Shown here: positions 8,913 through 17,844 of the stretch, piece by piece
Numbering within the stretch: the stretch's first letter is position 1
Layout of the letters: each line of letters begins with the position of its first letter
Origin: JBQLZO01 sp052168315
GTDB taxonomy: Bacteria > Planctomycetota > Phycisphaerae > Phycisphaerales > UBA1924
Reading direction: 5' to 3'
NCBI GenBank assembly: GCA_052168315.1
Contig: JBQLZO010000078.1
Coordinates: 1 to 53,759, forward strand
DNA length: 53,759 nucleotides
Program-made: the position numbers and the translations under genes
The notes under the pieces: model-generated
Seen by the model: only the letters and a program-made list of their open reading frames with translations
Database searches by the model: none
What the model was told of the DNA's origin: nothing

Positions 8913-10022
8913 ATGGGACGAAGCCTGGACAAGCTGACGATCCGCGGGTTCAAGTCGATCGAGTCGCTGGAGGACTTCGAGCTTGGGGCGCTGAACATCC
9001 TGATCGGGGCGAACGGGGCGGGGAAGAGCAACTTCGTGGAGTTCTTTCGGGTGCTGCGGGCGATGGTGGATGGTGCGCTGCAGTTGTACATCAATACCAA
9101 TGGTCCGGCCGACGGTTACTTTTTCAACGGCGTCAGCTTCACTAAGCGCATCGAGGCGGATCTCTCGTTCGGCTTGAATCGATATGTATTCGCGTTCCGG
9201 CCTACGGCGGAAGGAACCATTCTGATTGACAACGAGCAGACGCAGTACACGCGGGGCGGATCCCTCCAGATGATTGGGTCGGGCCGGCTCGAGTCGTCGT
9301 TGAGGGCGAGGAAGCACGATCTCTCCATGACCGGCGAGTGGATGGGAGCCAACGCGTATGTCTGGGAGGCCGTCTCGGACTGGCATGTGTACCACTTCCA
9401 TGACACGAGCATGACGGCGGGGATGCGGCGTGACAGCGGGATCGAGCAGACGGACAAACTGCGCTCGAGCGGCGAGAACCTGGCGGCGTTCCTGCTCGGG
9501 CTGCGGAAGGACCACCCGGGGGTGTATGAGAACATCCGCAAGACGGTGCAACGGATCGCGCCGTACTTCGATGATTTCGTGCTGAGCGTGAAGAAGGAGA
9601 AGGCCGAGGACCAGGTGAGGCTGACATGGAAGCAGAAGGGAAAGGAGTACATCTTCTCGCCCGGGCATCTGTCGGACGGCACGATCCGGTTTATCTGCCT
9701 GACGACGGCGCTGCTGCAGCCTTCGCCGCCCTCGACTATCGTGGTGGATGAGCCGGAGCTTGGGCTGCACCCAGAGGCGTTGACGATTCTTGCGGGGATG
9801 CTGCGGTCGGCGTCGAAGCGGACGCAGATCATCGCGGCGACGCAATCGCCGGTGCTGCTGAGCGAGTTCGAGCCGGAGCAGGTGGTCACGGTGGACCAGG
9901 TCGATGGCGCGAGCCGGTTCCAGCGGCTGGATGCCGAGGCGCTTGGAGAGTGGCTTGATGAGTTCAGCCTTGGGGAGTTGTGGCTGAAGGGGAATGTGCG
10001 CGGCGGGGTGAACGATGCGTGA
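8913..10022 (+). CDS. AAA family ATPase (AAA_21/RecF-SMC-like), partner of DUF4276 protein
   Basis: A 369-residue ABC/SMC-type ATPase. It opens with LTIRGFKSIESL, typical of RecF/OLD-like ATPases. Walker A GANGAGKS is at residues 32-39, a signature-like LSDGTIRF near 252, Walker B with catalytic acid VVDEPELGLHP near 276-286, and a switch-like ATQSPVLL near 309. ATG 8913 follows the methyltransferase stop by one base and has GGAGGGAGG-type purines upstream, so it is preferred over an upstream GTG in frame. It overlaps the next gene by 8 bp. ATPases of this type paired with a Toprim-like or DUF4276 protein are recurrent in anti-phage loci, where the ATPase senses and the partner acts. It may add an abortive-infection layer to the surrounding restriction genes; that role is inferred from pairing only. 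Confidence 0.85.
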   Translation: MGRSLDKLTIRGFKSIESLEDFELGALNILIGANGAGKSNFVEFFRVLRAMVDGALQLYINTNGPADGYFFNGVSFTKRIEADLSFGLNRYVFAFRPTAEGTILIDNEQTQYTRGGSLQMIGSGRLESSLRARKHDLSMTGEWMGANAYVWEAVSDWHVYHFHDTSMTAGMRRDSGIEQTDKLRSSGENLAAFLLGLRKDHPGVYENIRKTVQRIAPYFDDFVLSVKKEKAEDQVRLTWKQKGKEYIFSPGHLSDGTIRFICLTTALLQPSPPSTIVVDEPELGLHPEALTILAGMLRSASKRTQIIAATQSPVLLSEFEPEQVVTVDQVDGASRFQRLDAEALGEWLDEFSLGELWLKGNVRGGVNDA

Positions 10023-10695
10023 GGTCATCGTGCTGTGCGAGGGTCAGACCGAGCGTGAGTTCTGCCGGAGTGTGGTGGGGCCGGGCCTGGGTGTGGCCGG
10101 CGTATCCGTGGCCGGGACGCTGGTGGGCAGGCCCGGGCGCAAACGCGGTGGGATCAGGGAGTGGCCTGTGTATCGGAAAGAGTTGCTCCGGCTTGCGAAG
10201 GAGCGACACTCACGCGTGGTGGGTGTTCTGGTGGACTACTACGCGATGCCGGAGTCTTGGCCTGGGCGGGCCGAGGCGGCACGCAAGGCATCGGGCGAAC
10301 GGGGGCGGCATGTGGAGCAGGCCGTCGCGGATGATCTGAGCGCGGAGTTGGGCGATCGATTTGTGCCGTGCGTGCAGTTGCACGAGTTCGAGGCGTTGAT
10401 GTTTGTGGCTCCTGATGTGAGTGCACGGAGTCTTGAGAATCGGGCGAAGCGTGACGGGGTGAGAATTGAGCGCGAGCTTGCTGGCGTGGTGGAGGAATGT
10501 GGTGGCTCTGTTGAGTTGATCGACGACAGCCCGTTGACCGCGCCTTCCAAGCGGATCGCGGCCATCGTTCCTCGCTATGACAAGGTGGCATGGGGTGTGG
10601 TCGTGGCGGGCGAAGCGGGCTTGGACCGGCTTCGCATGGGCTGCCCGTGGCTGGATCGCTGGCTGAGACGGCTCGAAGCGTTGGGAGAGGTGTAG
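10015..10695 (+). CDS. DUF4276 family protein, probable Toprim-like effector
   Basis: A 226-residue protein with the DUF4276 pattern: VIVLCEGQTEREF at residues 3-15, an acidic GVLVDYYAMPESWPG motif near residues 67-81, and LHEFEALMF near 122-130. The glutamate after the first strand plus the later acidic cluster resemble the metal-binding Toprim arrangement of OLD nucleases and topoisomerases, so metal-dependent nuclease activity is plausible but unproven. ATG 10015 lies within the end of the ATPase gene (8-bp overlap), and the stop is one base before the GTG of the Res gene. The strict ATPase-DUF4276 coupling suggests a sensor-effector pair like the split OLD or PARIS systems. The family assignment is secure by motif; the biochemical role is inference. 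Confidence 0.8.
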   Translation: MREVIVLCEGQTEREFCRSVVGPGLGVAGVSVAGTLVGRPGRKRGGIREWPVYRKELLRLAKERHSRVVGVLVDYYAMPESWPGRAEAARKASGERGRHVEQAVADDLSAELGDRFVPCVQLHEFEALMFVAPDVSARSLENRAKRDGVRIERELAGVVEECGGSVELIDDSPLTAPSKRIAAIVPRYDKVAWGVVVAGEAGLDRLRMGCPWLDRWLRRLEALGEV

Positions 10696-10696
10696 C

Positions 10697-13600
10697 GTGG
10701 CGAAGAAGGTTTCCAAGAAGGCCGGGCGGCGCGTGAAGCCGAGGATGGATTTCCATGGGCAGATGGTGCTGTTCCGTTGGGCGCTGGGGCACTTCGGCGT
10801 TGAGGATCTGAACCAGTTCAAGGAGCGGTTCCAGATGTCGCCGGATTCCGCGGGCGGGATCGATGAGCGGACGGGGCTGCATCGGTTCTATGAGACGATC
10901 GCGGGTGCGTTGCCGACGGTCAGCGATGGGAAGATGCTGCCGCTGGACCGGCTGCAGGCGTATGAGCAGAACCTGCTGGAGCACACGCAGGCGATCAACA
11001 CGGCCCGGGTGAAGCACAGCCAGGCCGCGATCGAGTGGAAGTATCACCAGTATCTGGCGTTGCTGTTCACGGAGCTGTTTCTGGACCGCTACTTCGCGGA
11101 TGCCGGGTCGCTGCGGGATGAGTTGAACGGGGTGATCGCAGCGCACAATGAGCGGGTGGGCGATGCGACGCACCCGGATTGGGTCGCACCGTTTCCAACG
11201 CAGCCGACGGGCGACGATGACGCCGACGCGAGTCGGCAGCTGGCTCGGCTGGCGTTCTGGTGCGCGACGGGTGCGGGCAAGACGCTGCTGATGCACATGC
11301 ACATCCGCCAGTTCAAGTGGTACCACGAGCGTGCGCACAAGGCGGGCAAGTGGGTGAAGCTGGACCAGGTGATCCTCGTGACGCCGAACGATGGGCTGAG
11401 CGAGCAGCACGCGCGGGAGTTGATCTGGGCGGGGTTTGATGTGGTGACGGTGGGCGAGGCGGGGGTGGACGGGCTGTTCGCGGATCAGGCCCGCAAGGCC
11501 GTGAAGATCCTCTCGATCCACAAGTTCCGCGAGGACCATGGCAAATCGACCGTCGCAACCGAGGCGTTCGAGGGCTGCAACCTTGTGCTCGTGGACGAGG
11601 GTCACCGCGGCGCTGGGGCCGGCGGCGAAGGGGCGTGGCTGAGCCGGCGGAACCAGTTGGCCGAGGGCGGGTTCACTTTCGAGTACTCGGCCACCTTCAA
11701 GGAGGCCGTGCAAGGGGACGAGGGGATGCGGGTGCAGTACGCCCGGTCGATTCTGTTTGACTACGCGTACCGCAGCTTCTTTCGCGACGGATATGGCAAG
11801 GATTTCACGATCCTCAATCTAGATAGTGATGACAAGCAGACGCGGTACCTGACCACCGCGCTTCTGCTGTTCTATCAGCAGATGCGGGTCTGGATGGAGG
11901 GCGGAGAGCGCATCAAGCCCTTCCAGATCGACAAGCCGCTCTGGGTGTTCGTCGGGCACACGGTGACCGGCGGGAAGGTCTCCAGTGCTGATGACCGGGT
12001 CTCGGTGTCGGATGTGGTGGAGGTGCTGCTGTTCATCAAGGGATTCTTGAGCGATCCGGCTGCCTCGGTGGGCCTCATCAAGAGCCTGCTCGATGAAGGA
12101 ATGATGGACTCTCAGGGTCGAGACATGCTGGAGCATCGGCTCCCGCTACTCGATATCTCCGGAGATCATGGCACGCTGGCGCACGAACTCCACGCTGGCA
12201 TCCTTCGGGATATCTTCCATGCCCCGGGAGGAGGCGCACTCACGGTGCAGCTGTTCCGTGAAGCGGCCGGGGAACTGGCGCTCCGGGTAGGCGATGGGGA
12301 GCCGTTCGGCGTTGTGAATGTCGGTGAACCCGGCGCCGTGGGAGATGCATGCGAGGCGAGAGGCATCACGCGGCTGGAGGATGATGTCAATCGGGCATCA
12401 CTCTTCAAGGGCATCAACCGCGACGACAGCACGATCAATCTGCTCGTGGGGTCTCGGAAGTTTACCGAGGGGTGGAACTCGTGGCGCGTGTCGTCGATTG
12501 GCTTGATGAACATGGGCAAGGGTGAAGGCACGCAGATCATCCAGCTCTTTGGAAGAGGCGTGCGGCTGCGCGGACACGGCATGAGCCTGCGCCGGTCATC
12601 GGTGCTGGCGGGCAAGCCGGCTCCCCCGAAAGGCCTTCGGCAGGTGGAAACGCTCCAGGTGTTCGGTATCCGAGCGAGTTACATGAACAACTTCCGGGAC
12701 TGGATCTTCAACGAGGTCCCCGAGGCGCAGGAGCGCAAGATATGGGATCTGCCGGTCGTCAAGACACTCCCGGAGCGGCGTCTCCGGACTCTCCGGCTGC
12801 GTGGGACGATCGATGGAGTTCAGGTTGATCGTGGGCAGGCGTTCCGGAAGCTCGGCCCCGTCGTCCGGCTGCGGCCGCCGTCTGAGACGGATCCTTCGGA
12901 TGCATGGATCCGCACTCACCGAACGCGCCTGAACTGGCTCCCTCGAATCCAAGGAATCCGGGGAGAACAGAAAGAGATCACCGCCTCGCTCGGTGATGCT
13001 GGCGATCTTCCGAACGCGAGCCTGAAAGCAGTCCCGCACCTCTTCTTCGATGTTGATGCGTTGCTGTTTGGACTCGAGTCGTTCAAGGCGATGCGCGGGC
13101 TTGATCGGCTGCACGCGGACCGGCAGGCGATCCGATCGCTGCTTGCGTCCGACCACTGGTATCAGCTGCACGCGACGGAGGCCGACATGCGGCTCGACCG
13201 ATACGAGAATCGCGAGCAGTGGCAGCGGATGGCGCAACAGCTGATCAACTTGTATGCAGAGCGTTTCTATCGATTCATGCGATCTCGCTGGGAGTCGCCG
13301 TATGTGGAGGTTGGGGATGTCGGCGCAGACGATCCGAGCCTGATCGATGGCTACACGATTGAGACCACCGAGTGGGCTCGATCGGCAGACGACATCGAGC
13401 GCGTGGCGGTGTTCATGAACGATCTGAAGACCGCACTCGCGAGCAGTCCGGTGTCCGCATGGTCAAAGACATGGTGGCGAACCGTCCCGTTTTCCGGACA
13501 CTTGTATCAGCCATTGCTCTTTGTTGGGAAAAACGCGCTGGTCCGCATCTGCCCCGTCGCCCTGAACGAATCGGAGGCCCGATTTGTTGAGGACCTCGCC

Positions 13601-14044
13601 GCGTGGTGCGAAAGCCATGCCGAAGGCATCGAAGTCTTCCTGCTGCGGAACCAGGCAGTCACCGGGCTAGGATTCTTCCAGGCTTCCAACTTCTTCCCTG
13701 ACTTCTTGCTGTGGGTCCATCACGCCGACTCGGAACATCTGGCATTCGTTGATCCCAAGGGGCTTCACCATGTTCATCCCGGCGATCCCAAGATCCAGTT
13801 CGCCAGTCGAGAGATCCCACGGATCCAGACAATCGTAGACCGTGATGGCGCGGATTTGTCGCTCCACGCGTTCATCGTGTCCGGGACCCCCTTCGTGAAG
13901 CTCGGCTGGACTCAGGCAGATGGCTCGCCAATGACCAGAACTGATGTCGAGCGTCTCGGCGTCCTGTTCCAAGAAGACCATGCGGTGGACTATGTGGATC
14001 ACATGATGAACCGCATTCTCGTGGGTCCCGAGCAGGCCGTGTAG
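10697..14044 (+). CDS. Type III-like restriction Res subunit: SF2 DEAD/DEAH helicase with C-terminal nuclease
   Basis: A 1115-residue SF2 helicase-nuclease. Walker A is in FWCATGAGKTLLM (about residues 187-199), motif II DEGH near 299-302, and motif VI QLFGRGVRLRG near 616-626; KFTEGWNSWRVS matches the RecG/Res motif V region. Near residues 1000-1020 the sequence PDFLLWV followed by LAFVDPKGL gives a D...D-x-K arrangement, the PD-(D/E)xK endonuclease of type III Res proteins. It starts at GTG 10697 one base after the DUF4276 stop, with GGGAGAGG upstream. With the Mod protein it would form a type III-like restriction complex that translocates and cuts unmodified DNA. It is the last gene of the operon; about 0.7 kb without a strong gene follows. 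Confidence 0.88.
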   Translation: MAKKVSKKAGRRVKPRMDFHGQMVLFRWALGHFGVEDLNQFKERFQMSPDSAGGIDERTGLHRFYETIAGALPTVSDGKMLPLDRLQAYEQNLLEHTQAINTARVKHSQAAIEWKYHQYLALLFTELFLDRYFADAGSLRDELNGVIAAHNERVGDATHPDWVAPFPTQPTGDDDADASRQLARLAFWCATGAGKTLLMHMHIRQFKWYHERAHKAGKWVKLDQVILVTPNDGLSEQHARELIWAGFDVVTVGEAGVDGLFADQARKAVKILSIHKFREDHGKSTVATEAFEGCNLVLVDEGHRGAGAGGEGAWLSRRNQLAEGGFTFEYSATFKEAVQGDEGMRVQYARSILFDYAYRSFFRDGYGKDFTILNLDSDDKQTRYLTTALLLFYQQMRVWMEGGERIKPFQIDKPLWVFVGHTVTGGKVSSADDRVSVSDVVEVLLFIKGFLSDPAASVGLIKSLLDEGMMDSQGRDMLEHRLPLLDISGDHGTLAHELHAGILRDIFHAPGGGALTVQLFREAAGELALRVGDGEPFGVVNVGEPGAVGDACEARGITRLEDDVNRASLFKGINRDDSTINLLVGSRKFTEGWNSWRVSSIGLMNMGKGEGTQIIQLFGRGVRLRGHGMSLRRSSVLAGKPAPPKGLRQVETLQVFGIRASYMNNFRDWIFNEVPEAQERKIWDLPVVKTLPERRLRTLRLRGTIDGVQVDRGQAFRKLGPVVRLRPPSETDPSDAWIRTHRTRLNWLPRIQGIRGEQKEITASLGDAGDLPNASLKAVPHLFFDVDALLFGLESFKAMRGLDRLHADRQAIRSLLASDHWYQLHATEADMRLDRYENREQWQRMAQQLINLYAERFYRFMRSRWESPYVEVGDVGADDPSLIDGYTIETTEWARSADDIERVAVFMNDLKTALASSPVSAWSKTWWRTVPFSGHLYQPLLFVGKNALVRICPVALNESEARFVEDLAAWCESHAEGIEVFLLRNQAVTGLGFFQASNFFPDFLLWVHHADSEHLAFVDPKGLHHVHPGDPKIQFASREIPRIQTIVDRDGADLSLHAFIVSGTPFVKLGWTQADGSPMTRTDVERLGVLFQEDHAVDYVDHMMNRILVGPEQAV

Positions 14045-14166
14045 GCGGGGTCAAATCCTGCCTGTGACAAGGAACAGCATCGCGTCATCACCCATACAGC
14101 CGCCCGTGTGACACCATGGGTGTTCACTCCCTCCATCCCGCTATCCCGGTGGCCGCGGGAAGTTGC

Positions 14167-14298
14167 TCAGCGTCCGCACACCGCCCCGAACGCACTGAGC
14201 AGTATCCCCAGGTCGTCCGAGTTGGTCTTGCCATCCTCATTCAGGTCGCCCTTGGGCGAGGTGCCGAAGGCGCTGAGGAGGATGTCCGCAACCTCCAT
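14167..14298 (-). pseudogene. Remnant of a dockerin-like C-terminal tail
   Basis: Reading the minus strand gives 43 residues ending in NSDDLGILLSAFGAVCGR, preceded by ILLSAFGTSPKGDLNEDGK. This matches the second half of the two-EF-hand dockerin-like tails that end the proteins at 25132 and 37661. The rest of the parent protein is missing upstream: only a few in-frame residues precede the recognisable part. It looks like the leftover 3' end of a gene lost when the accessory operons were inserted. The internal ATG at 14298 is probably not used. Confidence 0.6.
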
Positions 14299-14566
14299 CC
14301 TGCAACCCCCCCAAGCTCACCGGTGGGCCCTCGTTGCTGCGGCGGATAGATGGGGCGCACACTTGTCCGTGCTCGCCACCAATCCGAGGCCTAGACATCA
14401 TTGCTCGCTTGCTCCGCACTGCATTGCCTTTTGGGCATTCGGTCCCCCACTTCGACACCGGCGGCCGAAGGTACCTCAGATGCGCGGATTCTCCCATCCC
14501 TCCGACGCGCTGCTCGCGTTACTTCTGACTGAAGCACCCGATCGGAGATGTCGCAACTGAACGACC

Positions 14567-14572
14567 TATAAT
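14567..14572 (+). promoter_or_regulatory. Candidate -10 box TATAAT upstream of the VIT-VWA operon
   Basis: A perfect TATAAT hexamer in an AT-rich patch, about 200 bp before the VIT-VWA start. No good TTGACA-like -35 element is at 16-18 bp, so it is either a weak promoter or one read by an alternative sigma factor such as those encoded nearby. Confidence 0.35.
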
Positions 14573-14768
14573 ACATCGCATTTCGTGTCGATTTCGGCTA
14601 ACCGTCAGTTGCCAGATAGTGTGCACTCACTTCGCGGCGGTGTCCTGACGGCAACCAGAACACCGGCCCACAAGATTCTGATGAAAGTGAGGCGCATGGT
14701 TGTCACTGCGCCTCCATAACGCCCGTTCCTCCCCCGGACCCACCCACCGCACACCCCGGAGGACGCCC

Positions 14769-17060
14769 ATGACACCGAGCCAAGCAACGACCAACTTGAC
14801 CCAAGACTCCGACGCGACCGCGCCCCCGACTGGCGGGCGTCTGGTGGATGTGTCTGGAATCGAATTGCCGCTCGTCGGCTGTTTCATCAAGGTGGCGGGC
14901 GTTGGGGGACTGGCCGAAGTCACGCTCCGGCAACGCTTTGTGAACACGCATACAAGCCCGTTGCGAGTGCTGTACAGCGTGCCGCTCCCGGCGGATGGTG
15001 TGGTCGCGGGGTACTCGTTCACGATCGGGGAACGGCGGATCGTTGGGCGGATCGAAGACCGGGAGGTGGCACGGGAGCGCTTCGAGCGGGCGCTGCTTGA
15101 GGGGAAGTCGGCCGCCCTGCTGGATCAGGAGCGGAACTCGGTTTTTTCGCAGGAGGTCGGCAATCTGCCCGCAGGGGCGACGATTGACTGCGAGATCACC
15201 ATCGATCAGCCGCTGGCTTGGCTCGAGGAGGGCGCCTGGTCGTGGCGATTCCCGACGGCGATCGCTCCGCGCTACCTCGGCGAAGCTGGGCGCACGCCGG
15301 ATGCGAGTCTGTTGGATCAGCATGTCGCGGTCCGAGACTTGCCGGCGCGTGCGTCGTTCGAAGTGTCCATCGGCGATGGCATCGATCCGCAATCAGTCGG
15401 CTCCAGCACCCATCCTGTAGTGGCGGTGAGGACCGAGTGCGGGGTCGGCGTGTCGCTCTCGGATCGTGAAGGCGTTCGGCTCGACCGTGACATTGAAATC
15501 CACTGGCGGGCCGCGAGCCCCCGGACAGGCGTCTCCGTGGACGCCGCGAGAGCACCGGCCGGCTCGGCGCTGTCGGACAACGCGTACGCGCTCGTCACAA
15601 TCGTGCCACCGGTGCCGGAGCCAGAGCAGCCCTCGCTGGCCCGCGACCTGGTCCTCTTGCTGGACACCAGTGGGTCGATGCACGGCGAGCCGCTCGCACA
15701 GGCCAAACGCATCGCCAGCGGGCTGATCGAAGCACTCTCCGAACGCGACTCGCTCGAGATCATCGAGTTCTCGACAGAGCCAAGACGGTGGCGGCCCGCC
15801 GAGAGCCCGGCGTCGGAGGCGATGAAGGCGGACGCACTTCAGTGGATCGAGTCGCTGTCCGCGGGCGGTGGAACCGAGATGGGGTCGGGAGTCCGTGAAG
15901 CCGTGATGGCGACGCCGGGTCGTGAGCGACAGCGCCAGGTCGTTCTGATCTCGGATGGACTGATTGGATTCGAGCGCGATGTGATCGGTGTGATCCGTCG
16001 CGCTGCAGAGCGTGGCATCCGCGTGCACAGCGTGGGGATCGGTCCCGCGGCGAATCGCTCGCTGACATGGGGGGCGGCGCGTGCTGGCGGCGGGCGGGAG
16101 TTCCTCGTAGGGATCGATGAAGACACCTCGTCACTCATCGGTCGGGTCAATGCCCGACTCGTGGCACCGTTGCTCACGCGGATCGCCGTATCGGGAGATG
16201 CATTGATCGAGTCTCCTTCCTCCGCGCTCCTTGACCTGATGGGAGCTGGGCCGTCGCTCATCCCGGTTCGCGTCGAACCAGCTGGTGGCCAGTTGATCAT
16301 CACCGGCGAGACCCCCTCGGGGACATGGACGGATGGCGTCACGATCCCGCCAATTGCGCCAGGCACAGGACGCCAGGCGACGGTGCGCCTCTTCGGTCGC
16401 GAGTTGATCGAGGACACCGAGGCGATTGCCCAGAGCGCAAGGGACGCGCGTGATCGCGCGTCGATCGACGAGCGCATCCGGCAGATCTCCATGGCGTACG
16501 GGATCTCGAGCCGGATGACCTCGTGGATCGCGATCGATGACCAGCCCGGCGTCGATCCACGAGACCCAATGAAGCGCGTACGGGTGCCGCACGAACTGCC
16601 CGCCGGACTCTCTGCGGAAGGGCTCGGGCTCCGACGGTCTTGGGGCGCAGGCCTGTGCGGTGCTGTTGCGGACTGCGTATTCATGTGCATTCCTTCTCCG
16701 TTGCATGATGTGGACGATTCGCCCCGAGTGTTCCGACAGGCCACGCGCGCGTTCGACACGCAGAGTCGCACGATTGCTGCGAGGCTCGTCTCACAAGCAG
16801 CGGATCAAGTCGTCCTTGAGATCTCCAATGTCGAGGCGATTGACTGGTTTCCGGCGCGCGTCTGGATCCCCAGTCTCGGACGGGTTGGCATCGATCGGCG
16901 TACCACAACGCGTGATGGACGCCACGGGCCGGATGCCGTCATCCGCCTTGTTCTGACTCGCGCCATTGGCTTCCCAGATGACTTCCGCGTGCGGACCGCT
17001 CGGATCACCATGCGATCAGGGAGCACGCGCATCCTGGTGCTGGAGGTGACTGCCGCATGA
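14769..17060 (+). CDS. VIT domain / von Willebrand factor A domain protein
   Basis: A 763-residue protein. The N-terminal 150 residues form a VIT (inter-alpha-trypsin inhibitor) domain, recognised by EVTLRQRFVNTHTSPLRVLY, the stretch VGRIEDREVARERFERA and FSQEVGNLPAG. A VWA domain follows with a metal-ion-dependent adhesion site DTSGSMHGEPL at about residues 298-308 and the typical VLISDGLIGFERDV. The C-terminal part is beta-rich without a known domain. No signal peptide or membrane segment is seen, so a cytoplasmic location is likely. ATG 14769 is supported by GGAGGA just upstream. Its stop overlaps the start of an ECF sigma factor (ATGA). VIT-VWA proteins commonly act as binding scaffolds, and here the coupled sigma factor suggests a regulatory or sensing role. 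Confidence 0.85.
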   Translation: MTPSQATTNLTQDSDATAPPTGGRLVDVSGIELPLVGCFIKVAGVGGLAEVTLRQRFVNTHTSPLRVLYSVPLPADGVVAGYSFTIGERRIVGRIEDREVARERFERALLEGKSAALLDQERNSVFSQEVGNLPAGATIDCEITIDQPLAWLEEGAWSWRFPTAIAPRYLGEAGRTPDASLLDQHVAVRDLPARASFEVSIGDGIDPQSVGSSTHPVVAVRTECGVGVSLSDREGVRLDRDIEIHWRAASPRTGVSVDAARAPAGSALSDNAYALVTIVPPVPEPEQPSLARDLVLLLDTSGSMHGEPLAQAKRIASGLIEALSERDSLEIIEFSTEPRRWRPAESPASEAMKADALQWIESLSAGGGTEMGSGVREAVMATPGRERQRQVVLISDGLIGFERDVIGVIRRAAERGIRVHSVGIGPAANRSLTWGAARAGGGREFLVGIDEDTSSLIGRVNARLVAPLLTRIAVSGDALIESPSSALLDLMGAGPSLIPVRVEPAGGQLIITGETPSGTWTDGVTIPPIAPGTGRQATVRLFGRELIEDTEAIAQSARDARDRASIDERIRQISMAYGISSRMTSWIAIDDQPGVDPRDPMKRVRVPHELPAGLSAEGLGLRRSWGAGLCGAVADCVFMCIPSPLHDVDDSPRVFRQATRAFDTQSRTIAARLVSQAADQVVLEISNVEAIDWFPARVWIPSLGRVGIDRRTTTRDGRHGPDAVIRLVLTRAIGFPDDFRVRTARITMRSGSTRILVLEVTAA

Positions 17061-17617
17061 GCGAGGACCTTGAGATACTCGAAGCCATCCAGGGTGGCGA
17101 CGAGCGAGCGTTCATGCGGTGGATGGCCCGCTCTGAGCTACCGATTCGGCACTCGCTGAGATCGTTCGCGACGGCGGTGGACACCGAGGTGGTCGTGCAG
17201 GAGACGCTGCTTCGAATCTGGCAGGCCGCGCCACGATTCGTACCGGATGGGAGGCCGGATGCGCTCTTGCGGTGCGCGCTGCGGATCGCCCGGAATCTCG
17301 CAATCGATGCGGCCCGCCGGGCACGCTCGGCAAACCTCGATCCCGCCCTGCTTGACAATGAGCCAGCCACTCCGCCGCCTTGCCCGATGGCAACCGATGA
17401 GGTTCGAGCCGCGGTTGCGAAGTGCCTGGAAGATCTGCCGGACAAACCACGAAAGGCCATCGAGGCACGCCTCCGCGATGCGCTGGCCAGCGACGAGGCT
17501 CACGCCACATCGGTCGGGATGACCGTGAACACGTTCTTCCAGAACATTCGCCGCGCACGGATCGCACTACTTGATTGCCTGCGCGAACGAGGACTCGGGA
17601 CATGGATCAAGGCATGA
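17057..17617 (+). CDS. ECF-type RNA polymerase sigma factor
   Basis: A 186-residue ECF sigma factor. Region 2 spans about residues 8-85, with VVQETLLRIWQAAPRF and ALRIARNLAIDAARRAR as the core-binding and -10-recognition helices. Region 4 spans about 115-175, with LEDLPDKPRKAIEARL and the helix-turn-helix HATSVGMTVNTFFQNIRRAR. Start overlaps the VWA gene stop and its own stop overlaps the next start, both ATGA, so the four-gene set is translationally coupled. No classical anti-sigma factor with a membrane helix is nearby; the VWA protein or the 76-residue protein could take that part. The target promoters are unknown; autoregulation of this operon is the simplest guess. Confidence 0.85.
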   Translation: MSEDLEILEAIQGGDERAFMRWMARSELPIRHSLRSFATAVDTEVVVQETLLRIWQAAPRFVPDGRPDALLRCALRIARNLAIDAARRARSANLDPALLDNEPATPPPCPMATDEVRAAVAKCLEDLPDKPRKAIEARLRDALASDEAHATSVGMTVNTFFQNIRRARIALLDCLRERGLGTWIKA

Positions 17618-17844
17618 ATGACGAACGGCACATCGATGCACTCATAGAGCGCGTGGCCAGCCCATGGAGGGACCGTTCCCTCGATGGGACAATCCAAAGC
17701 GCTCCCGCATTTCATGACCTCTCCGAACGCGACCGAGCGTTCGCATTTGAACAAGCAATCGTGTCACGTCAGCTCGAAGCCGCCTTGGATCCAGATGGCC
17801 TTTCGAGCACCGCTCGCTCTATTCTGACGAGGTTCTCACAATGA
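17614..17844 (+). CDS. Small acidic protein of unknown function between sigma factor and nuclease
   Basis: A 76-residue protein, predicted mostly helical, rich in Asp, Glu and Arg, with no membrane segment or cysteine motif. I do not recognise a family. It starts at ATG 17614 overlapping the sigma stop (ATGA), and its stop overlaps the start of the nuclease (ATGA), so it is very likely a true gene. By position it could be an anti-sigma factor or a small inhibitor of the downstream nuclease, but nothing in the sequence proves either. Confidence 0.65.
   Translation: MNDERHIDALIERVASPWRDRSLDGTIQSAPAFHDLSERDRAFAFEQAIVSRQLEAALDPDGLSSTARSILTRFSQ

Larger units (their letters stand above)
14045..14768. 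other. Intergenic spacer between the two accessory operons
   Basis: No convincing full-length gene is seen. The spacer holds a dockerin-like remnant on the minus strand (14167-14298) and a consensus -10 hexamer at 14567-14572. Local composition falls around 14500-14660, with several AT-rich stretches, which fits a regulatory region. Open frames here have no recognisable domain and read as chance frames. Confidence 0.6.

Noticed and set aside
8871..10028. Long minus-strand open frame (385 codons) opposite the ATPase gene
   Set aside because: It is the antisense of a clear ATPase gene with Walker motifs; composition is Arg/Pro/Leu-rich as expected for antisense of high-GC coding DNA.
1657..14044. 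Full DISARM or BREX locus
   Set aside because: Only the SNF2 helicase and a methylase resemble DISARM; DrmA, DrmB and DrmC are missing and no BREX PglZ or BrxC is seen.
14108..14560. Plus-strand open frame in the spacer after the Res gene
   Set aside because: No domain, Pro/Arg/Ser-rich, and it crosses the antisense of the dockerin remnant.
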